NCBI GenBank assembly: GCA_017548445.1
Contig: JAFYZZ010000024.1
Coordinates: forward strand, 1-44,183
Reading direction: 5' to 3'
Length of the DNA: 44,183 nucleotides
DNA from: Bacteroidales bacterium
GTDB lineage: Bacteria; Bacteroidota; Bacteroidia; Bacteroidales; UBA932
Shown here: positions 36,986-44,183 of the stretch, one piece after another
How the letters are laid out: each line of letters starts with the position of its first letter
Numbering within the stretch: position 1 is the first letter of the stretch
Notes under the pieces: generated by a model
What the model saw: the letters and a program-made list of their open reading frames with translations, nothing else
Told to the model about the DNA's origin: nothing
The model's database searches: none
Position numbers and translations under genes: made by a program

Positions 36986-38152
36986 TTATTTGAAGATTTC
37001 GGCGAGTCTGGCCTCCAGATCCCCTCCCCGCAGGCCTCTGGCGACGATGGTACCCTGCGGATCGATCAGCAGATTGTCCGGGATGCCGTTGACGGAGTAA
37101 ACCCCGGCAGCCACGGACTCCCAATACTTCAGGTCGGAAAGATGGATCCACGGCATATCCCAGTCCTTGATCGCCTTCAGCCAGGCTTCCTTGTCCTGGT
37201 CGAACGACAGGCCCACGATCTCGAAACCTTTGCGATGATACTTCCTGTAGGCGGCGGTCACGTTGGGCATCTCCGCCTTGCAGGGGCCGCACCAGGACGC
37301 CCAGAAGTCCACCAGGACCCACTTGCCCCGGCCCACATACTCGCTCAGTTTGTGGGTTTTTCCTTTCGGATCGGATTCCACGAGGTCCCGGAACTTCTCC
37401 CCGATGAACGCCTGCCGGCGGTCTGCATTCTGCCTGCGCTGGGCGTCGGTGGCGGTCATCCGGCTTTTCAGGTCCACCACATAAGGATGGTCGGCAAGTG
37501 CGGGGTTGGCGGAGAGGATCTCCTCGAGTTTTTGTTCACCCAGGGCCTTGTTCCAGTTGTCCGCCGCCGAAACAACCGAAGGCAGATGCTCCACGAAGGC
37601 AATGGGAATCAGGCTGTTGTTGTTCTCCTCGAGCATCCCCACGAAGAAATCCGCATACTTGTTGATGGCCTTGCGATAGCGGTCCATCATCTCCGCCGCT
37701 TTCTCCTGGGAGACATCCTCCTGAAGGCTTTCCATCTCCTCGATGAGGCTGTAATACTCGGCATACGCCGTCTGGTTCCGCCGGTTGCATTCCGAGAGTT
37801 TCGTGTTGAGTGCGGAGCCGCTCAGCGTGCCGTCGGCGACATTCACTTTCACAGGCTTCCCGTCATTGAAAAGAGGGATCTGTCCCGACCTGAGAAAATG
37901 AAACGGGTCCTGGCCGCCGGGGATGGCGATGGCCAGGAAAGCGTCCTTCCCGGCCTTTCCCTTCATCTGGAAAGATCCGTGGGAAACGACGGCGCTGTCG
38001 ATGCGCGCCAGGCTGATCTGGTCCACCAGGTACACGGTCACCCCGTCCTGCGGGGCGCCGGTCCCCTTGATGTCGTATTTCACATCGTTTGCGGAGCAAG
38101 AGAGCATACCCGCCGCGGCAACTGCCAGCAAAATGGTCATTGGCTTTTTCAT
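36986..38152 (-). CDS. TlpA-like thiol-disulfide oxidoreductase lipoprotein
   Basis: A 388-residue predicted lipoprotein (lipobox MLSC, Cys19). An N-terminal DUF4369-like domain (about 25-130) and a helical linker (about 115-245) precede a C-terminal thioredoxin domain (about 260-388). The redox motif WCGPC has Cys288 and Cys291, and the cis-proline segment NGIPDN is present. Such proteins reduce or oxidise disulfides in the periplasm. The linker is rich in Glu, Lys and Met, typical of this Bacteroidetes group. It is first in an operon with the two-part MG2 protein, suggesting it may service disulfides in those envelope proteins, though this is inference. Confidence 0.9.
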   Translation of the reverse strand: MKKPMTILLAVAAAGMLSCSANDVKYDIKGTGAPQDGVTVYLVDQISLARIDSAVVSHGSFQMKGKAGKDAFLAIAIPGGQDPFHFLRSGQIPLFNDGKPVKVNVADGTLSGSALNTKLSECNRRNQTAYAEYYSLIEEMESLQEDVSQEKAAEMMDRYRKAINKYADFFVGMLEENNNSLIPIAFVEHLPSVVSAADNWNKALGEQKLEEILSANPALADHPYVVDLKSRMTATDAQRRQNADRRQAFIGEKFRDLVESDPKGKTHKLSEYVGRGKWVLVDFWASWCGPCKAEMPNVTAAYRKYHRKGFEIVGLSFDQDKEAWLKAIKDWDMPWIHLSDLKYWESVAAGVYSVNGIPDNLLIDPQGTIVARGLRGGDLEARLAEIFK

Positions 38153-38231
38153 ATCTATCCTTATTTCTGTTTCTTAGAATTCAACTGGAACAGAGAAGCT
38201 TCACCGGGATCGGTCGGCTGATCTGGAAAAC

Positions 38232-38780
38232 CTAGAACAGGATGCTGACGCCGATGCCGATCAGGACCAGGCCGCCGATAATCTCCGCCCAGCGGCCGAA
38301 GCGCCGGCCGATGGCGCTGCCGCCGCGCAGGCCCGCGATGACGGACAGGGCCGTAACGACGAAAACGGATACAAGAAGGGGCAGGAAACCCGCGAAGGAT
38401 ACGTCTTCCATCGACTGCGCCACGCCCACGGCGAGCGCGTCGATGCTCGTGGCCACGCCGCCTACCACGACATTGCGCAGGCCGTCCAGGTTGCGCACCT
38501 CTTCCTTCCCCCGGATGCCTTCGATGAGCATCGAGCCGCCCACGTACAGCAGCATCAGGAAGGCGATGATGTGGGAGATTTTCTCGACCAGCCCCACGAA
38601 GAGATAGCCGAAGGCCCAGCCGACGGCGAGCAGGCCGGCCTGGATGACGGCAAAGGCGAGCGCCACGCCCAGCACGCGTTTCCAGCGAACGTCACGCAGG
38701 GTGACACCGGAGCACAGCGACACGGCGAAACAGTCGGCGCAAAGCGACACCGCCACCAATATGGCTTCCAAAATGCCCAT
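38232..38780 (-). CDS. mntP: Putative manganese efflux pump MntP
   Basis: A 182-residue inner-membrane protein with six hydrophobic helices, the usual MntP length (about 185). Conserved acidic membrane positions are visible in SLCADCFAVSLCSG (helix 1) and VATSIDALAVGVAQ (helix 4), the two-repeat signature of the family. It exports excess Mn2+. The ATG at 38780 gives the standard N-terminus; the upstream open frame is not part of the protein. The -7 box ends only 9 nt upstream, so the transcript is nearly leaderless and no yybP-ykoY-type riboswitch is present. Confidence 0.9.
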   Translation of the reverse strand: MGILEAILVAVSLCADCFAVSLCSGVTLRDVRWKRVLGVALAFAVIQAGLLAVGWAFGYLFVGLVEKISHIIAFLMLLYVGGSMLIEGIRGKEEVRNLDGLRNVVVGGVATSIDALAVGVAQSMEDVSFAGFLPLLVSVFVVTALSVIAGLRGGSAIGRRFGRWAEIIGGLVLIGIGVSILF

Positions 38781-38789
38781 TTTCGTTTG

Positions 38790-38797
38790 CAAAGATA
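38790..38797 (-). promoter_or_regulatory. -7 box TATCTTTG of mntP
   Basis: TATCTTTG on the minus strand lies 9 nt from the mntP ATG. The preceding context TTTTTCG is the same as at the mltG promoter. Confidence 0.55.
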
Positions 38798-38906
38798 CGA
38801 AAAATTTGCCGGCGGGCGGAGTCTTCCAGACGGGCGGACGGAAATTATTTTTCGGACAGGTTTGCCGAAAAACCAATTTCCGCTCCGCTGTCCGCCGCCG
38901 GCAGGG

Positions 38907-38937
38907 TTGTGAATTGAAAATGTTTTTGTTATCTTTG
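38907..38937 (+). promoter_or_regulatory. Bacteroidetes-type promoter of the corA-type gene
   Basis: A -33 TTG (38907-38909), a 20-bp spacer and a -7 box TATCTTTG (38930-38937) match the consensus. The implied transcript starts near 38943, about 80 nt before the start codon. Confidence 0.65.
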
Positions 38938-38940
38938 CAG

Positions 38941-39022
38941 GCTGACTTCTCCGTAATGTCGGCTATCCCGTAAGTTTAACCCCCTTCCGACAAGTGTGCC
39001 GGGACCAACCAGGAAGGAAGCG
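38941..39022 (+). ncRNA. Candidate structured 5' leader of the corA-type gene
   Basis: The leader begins with GCTGAC / GTCGGC (38941-38946 and 38958-38963), a 6-bp stem with an 11-nt loop. TCCCG can pair with CGGGA further on, and CCTTCC can pair with the GGAAGG that forms a strong Shine-Dalgarno (AGGAAGG) just before the ATG. The last pairing would hide the ribosome site, which suggests a switch. A strong Shine-Dalgarno is unusual among the genes here. No known riboswitch class was recognised; an SRP-like RNA was considered and not supported. Confidence 0.35.
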
Positions 39023-39976
39023 ATGATCAAGATTTTCTACAGACGAGGCAGCGACATCGCTGTCTGCCAGTCCGAAACGGAGTTTGCTGCTATCGGCAAA
39101 GAAAACGTCCTCTGGATAGACCTCCTGCAGCCGTCAGGAGAGCAGAAGAGGGCGGTCGAGGCGTTCCTGGGCACGGAAATCCAGAGTCGTGCCGAAGCGG
39201 AGGAGATCGAAAGCTCCTCCCGGTTCTACGAAGAGGGCGGCGCCATCTTCGCCAACACCAACTTCCTCTCCCCTTCCTCCGACGAGATGCTGATGGATCC
39301 CGTGTCCTTCATCCTTGTGGGAAGCATCCTTACGACCGTGCGCGAGATTCCCCTGCGCTCCCTGGACACCCTCCAGCTCAAGATCCAGGCCCTGCCGGAG
39401 CAGTTCCCGGACGGGTTCACCACCTTCGTGGAGATTATGGACAAGCGCGTGGACCTGGACGCCGACATCGTGGAGCTCATCTCCAAGGACGTCTCGCAGT
39501 TCAGCAAGCGCATCAACCAGCAGGAGGACATCAACGAAGAGTTCCTGCTGGATATCAACCAGTTGCAGGAGAACGCGATGACGGTCCGCGAGAACATCGT
39601 GGACAAGCAGCGGCTCATCTCCAACATCCTCAAGAGCAAGCTCTGCCCGCGCGATCCCGAACTCCGGAACGACCTGAACGTCATTTCCCAGGATATCGCC
39701 TCCCTGATCAACCACACCAACTTCACCTTCGAACGTCTGGAATACCTGCAGGACACCGTCCTGGGCATCATCAACCTCGACCAGAACAACATTATGAAGA
39801 TCTTCACCTTCGTGTCGTTGCTGCTGATGCCTGCCACGCTCGTGGCCAGTTTCTACGGAATGAACGTCACCCTCCCCTTCGCCGAGAAATGGTGGGCCTG
39901 GCTCGCGCTCTTCCTGCTGATGGCCTGCCTGGTCGTGAGCATCTGGATCATCTTCAAACGGAAGAAGATGCTCTGA
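39023..39976 (+). CDS. corA: CorA-family divalent cation transporter
   Basis: A 317-residue magnesium/cobalt channel of the CorA family. A cytoplasmic alpha/beta N-terminal domain (about 1-130) is followed by the long stalk helices (about 130-255) and two membrane helices (about 260-278 and 292-310). The signature GMN follows the first helix at residues 279-281 (FYGMNV). The C-terminus is basic (FKRKKML), as expected. The ATG at 39023 is chosen for the Shine-Dalgarno AGGAAGG directly upstream; a GTG at 38996 is in frame but would sit inside the leader structure. It has its own promoter. Confidence 0.92.
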   Translation: MIKIFYRRGSDIAVCQSETEFAAIGKENVLWIDLLQPSGEQKRAVEAFLGTEIQSRAEAEEIESSSRFYEEGGAIFANTNFLSPSSDEMLMDPVSFILVGSILTTVREIPLRSLDTLQLKIQALPEQFPDGFTTFVEIMDKRVDLDADIVELISKDVSQFSKRINQQEDINEEFLLDINQLQENAMTVRENIVDKQRLISNILKSKLCPRDPELRNDLNVISQDIASLINHTNFTFERLEYLQDTVLGIINLDQNNIMKIFTFVSLLLMPATLVASFYGMNVTLPFAEKWWAWLALFLLMACLVVSIWIIFKRKKML

Positions 39977-40011
39977 AATCCTTCTTTCCTTCCCTGATAC
40001 GAAACAATTGA

Positions 40012-40041
40012 TTCCCCGGCCCTATACGGGTTTCCGGGGAA
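40012..40041 (+). terminator. Hairpin downstream of corA
   Basis: TTCCCCGG (40012-40019) pairs with CCGGGGAA (40034-40041), with an inner CCC/GGG stem. It lies 36 bp after the corA stop. There is no proper T run, so it may act as an RNA 3' end stabiliser rather than a true intrinsic terminator. Confidence 0.4.
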
Positions 40042-40235
40042 AGGTTACCTTTACGCCAAGTTTCAGACAAAACGACGTTTATACCTCCGGGGGGACTGCC
40101 AGACCGGAGGCAGGCGAACCACAGAGAGTTGACCCACTGTACAACAATCCCTTTTGTCAATCTGCGTCTGTACGTCCAATGAAGGAGCAATAAACCATCA
40201 TTAATCTGTTTTGTCAAGCTATCTGTCTGGTTCGG

Positions 40236-40267
40236 AGAGGCGGTGCCGTGAGGTTCCGCCTCTTTTT
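40236..40267 (+). terminator. Rho-independent terminator upstream of the hybrid kinase gene
   Basis: AGAGGCGG / CCGCCTCT form an 8-bp stem with a 12-nt loop, followed by a T-rich tract. It is about 260 bp from the corA stop and 92 bp before the next start, so it could end a separate small transcript. Confidence 0.65.
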
Positions 40268-40358
40268 GTCTTTTCAGCCATATCATTGTCATTTCTGTCC
40301 TGTTCTCCATTGTTTTTGCCGGATTATCTTTACTTTGCATATTATAACCTGATCTGTT

Positions 40359-42044
40359 ATGAACCGACTTGCCATACTCGCTTCCACATCAACGCTTACG
40401 CTGCTCATCATCCTGACTCTCTCGATGCTGGTAATCCTGCTCTTCAACGTCATCCGGAGCAGGCAGCGCAAACACAGGATGCAGGTCGAACTCCAAGAGG
40501 CCAAGGACCGCTTCTACACAGGCATCACGCACGAATTCCGGACACCGCTGACCGTCATCCAGTCCGCCGCCCAGAACATAATGCGCCATTCCCCGCCCGA
40601 CTCCGTCATCCACGACGACGCAGCCAACATCATCTGGTACGGGAACATCGTCCTCAATCTGATCAACCGGATCCTGGATACCGCGAAAATGGTGTCCGGC
40701 AACCTGCTGGCGCCCGAATGGAAACACGGGGACGTGGTTCCCTTCATCACGATGATCTGCGAAAGCTACGGGCTCTATGCGGCAGACAAGGGCATCCGGA
40801 TCGTCTACAAACCCCGGGAGGAATCGGTCGAGATGGATTTCGTGCCCGACTACCTGCACAAAGTCCTGCAGAACCTGATCACGAACGGCATCAAATATTC
40901 GCACCGGAATTCCGAGATCGACGTCTCTTCAGAAGTGGCCTCGAACAAGTTCATCCTCTGCGTGACCGACCGGGGCATTGGAATGACGCCGGAACAAAAA
41001 TCCAACATCTTCAAAGCCTTCTACCAGGCCTCGGACGACTGTGGACAATGTGGGACGGGTATCGGCCTGCCTTTGGCGAAACTCCTGCTGGATGCCGTGG
41101 GCGGCAATATCGAGGCCTTCAGTCTGGAGAACGAAGGTACCACCTTTGTCGTGAAACTGCCGCTAAGCCACGGAAGCGGCAGTTTCGAAACGGTCGACAA
41201 GGATGACTGGCGCGAGATGACGATGGTGATGCCAGAGAAACCGGTGCAACTCCAGGATGATGACAGCGAGAACGTCGATGCCGTCCGAATCCTGATCATC
41301 GAGGATTCGATGGCCGTCGCCCGCTATATGTCCGCGCAGCTCAACCCCGACTACCAGTTCTTTTTCGCCGCGAACGGGGAGGAAGGGCTCAGGAAAGCCA
41401 CCGACCTCGTCCCCGACCTCATCATCACGGATATCCTGATGCCGGGCATCGACGGGCTGGCACTCTGCCGCCTCATCCGCTCTTCAGAACTGCTGCACCA
41501 CATTCCCATCGTAATGGTCAGCGCCAAGGTCACCCGCGAGGACCGGATCAAGGGGATTGAAGCCGGCGCGGAAGCCTACCTGGAGAAACCCTTCCACGCC
41601 GACGAACTCAGCATCCGCGTCGACAAACTGCTGGAACAGCGGAACATCCTCCGCGAGAAATACATCCGGGACCTGGAAGACGGAGAGATCGGCAAGACAC
41701 CGGAAGTGGCCAGCGGCGACCGGGCCTTTATGACGCGATTCGTGGACCTGGCGATGAAGCGGATCCAGGACAACGACGTCGACCTGAACACCCTGGCCGC
41801 GGATCTCGGATTCTCCCGGACGCAGCTGAACCGGAAAATCAAGGCCATCTCGGGAATGACCACGACCGGTTATATCGTCAACCTCAGGGTACGCCTGGCC
41901 AAATCCCTCCTCCGCAGCGGCGAGAATCTGACCGTCAATGAAATCTCCTACCGCTGCGGCATCGACGACGTGCCGTATTTCATTACGATGTTCAAAAAAG
42001 CCACCGGGATGACCCCGACTCAATACAGAAGGCGGAGAGGATGA
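40359..42044 (+). CDS. Hybrid histidine kinase / receiver / AraC regulator without a periplasmic sensor
   Basis: A 561-residue protein with the cytoplasmic half of an HTCS only. One membrane helix (about 11-31) leads directly into HisKA with His58 in ITHEFRTPLT. The HATPase has Asn177 (N box) and Asp205 (DRGIG). The receiver has Asp359 in IITDILMPG and Lys411. The AraC-type DNA-binding domain covers about 460-558. All signalling residues are present, but the roughly 700-residue propeller sensor and Y_Y_Y domain are absent, and the upstream 382 bp do not encode them. It may sense through the membrane helix, through a partner, or be constitutively tuned. The GH2 gene starts 38 bp downstream, its probable target or operon partner. 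Confidence 0.9.
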   Translation: MNRLAILASTSTLTLLIILTLSMLVILLFNVIRSRQRKHRMQVELQEAKDRFYTGITHEFRTPLTVIQSAAQNIMRHSPPDSVIHDDAANIIWYGNIVLNLINRILDTAKMVSGNLLAPEWKHGDVVPFITMICESYGLYAADKGIRIVYKPREESVEMDFVPDYLHKVLQNLITNGIKYSHRNSEIDVSSEVASNKFILCVTDRGIGMTPEQKSNIFKAFYQASDDCGQCGTGIGLPLAKLLLDAVGGNIEAFSLENEGTTFVVKLPLSHGSGSFETVDKDDWREMTMVMPEKPVQLQDDDSENVDAVRILIIEDSMAVARYMSAQLNPDYQFFFAANGEEGLRKATDLVPDLIITDILMPGIDGLALCRLIRSSELLHHIPIVMVSAKVTREDRIKGIEAGAEAYLEKPFHADELSIRVDKLLEQRNILREKYIRDLEDGEIGKTPEVASGDRAFMTRFVDLAMKRIQDNDVDLNTLAADLGFSRTQLNRKIKAISGMTTTGYIVNLRVRLAKSLLRSGENLTVNEISYRCGIDDVPYFITMFKKATGMTPTQYRRRRG

Positions 42045-42070
42045 TTTTTTTTAGTATCTTTAGATGCTAA

Positions 42071-44183
<2,113 letters not shown>

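Larger units (their letters stand above)
39977..40358. other. Non-coding stretch with several hairpins
   Basis: 382 bp without a supportable gene. It holds a hairpin TTCCCCGG / CCGGGGAA (40012-40041) with an inner CCC/GGG stem, a second hairpin CCTCCGG / CCGGAGG (40084-40110), and a terminator at 40236-40267. A short TTTTGTCAA motif occurs at 40152 and 40209. A small RNA ending at the terminator is possible, but no clear promoter was found. The long open frame on the minus strand here has no recognisable protein features. Confidence 0.5.

Noticed and set aside
38941..39022. Signal recognition particle (4.5S) RNA
   Set aside because: GGAAGGAAGC resembles the SRP apical loop, but the flanking pairing and the conserved symmetric loop do not fit, and the motif is better explained as the Shine-Dalgarno of the next gene.
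40152..40217. TTTTGTCAA direct repeat, 57 bp apart
   Set aside because: Nine bases repeated only twice in AT-rich sequence can occur by chance; no further copies or spacer pattern support an array.
39954..40340. Minus-strand open frame of 128 codons in the corA-kinase gap
   Set aside because: It spans hairpins and a terminator, has no start context or recognisable domain, and overlaps the corA end.

Overview
The window looks like a chromosomal segment of a high-GC member of the order Bacteroidales. It has a SusC/SusD pair, a hybrid two-component regulator (HTCS), many secreted or lipoprotein carbohydrate-active enzymes, and a Bacteroidetes-type TonB. Many genes are preceded by the Bacteroidetes -7 box TAnnTTTG, and Shine-Dalgarno sequences are mostly absent. 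An uncultured gut or rumen lineage is plausible, but this is inference; no rRNA is present to place it.

Layout. 2-739: end of a membrane-anchored HTH regulator, then a terminator. 925-1608: TonB-type protein. 1589-3650 (minus): mltG and a serine-hydrolase-like protein whose catalytic Asp and His appear lost. 3759-10858: a GH3 enzyme, a CE1 esterase (minus), then a lipoprotein esterase plus second GH3 (plus strand). 10916-26055 (minus): a ten-gene polysaccharide utilization locus (PUL). In transcription order it encodes carboxylesterase B, SusC, SusD, a repeat-containing surface lipoprotein, four CE1 esterases, a third GH3 and an unknown secreted protein. 26226-30255 (plus): the divergent HTCS regulator, disrupted by a frameshift exactly at a 7-bp tandem repeat. 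30287-33861 (minus): rpsA, rnz and a LysM glucosaminidase. 33995-34666: recR. 34675-38152 (minus): a TlpA-like lipoprotein and a two-part MG2-type protein. 38232-38780: mntP. 39023-39976: corA-type transporter with a structured leader. 40359-42044: a hybrid histidine kinase with no periplasmic sensor. 42083 to the end: a GH2 beta-galactosidase, cut by the window edge.

How it fits together. The PUL and its left flank carry five CE1-type esterases, one carboxylesterase B, one lipoprotein esterase, one degenerate esterase-like protein and three GH3 exo-glycosidases, but no endo-glycanase. The likely job is to import and strip heavily esterified (acetylated or feruloylated) oligosaccharides or glycosides released by other organisms or enzymes. 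SusC/D and the surface lipoprotein would capture them, the esterases remove acyl groups, and the GH3 enzymes release sugars.

The most notable signal is the heptanucleotide repeat (GCCTCCT, 3.57 copies) in the HTCS gene. Removing one copy restores a single 1,340-residue regulator with the expected conserved sequence across the junction. Gain or loss of a unit could therefore switch the regulator, and the locus with it, on and off.
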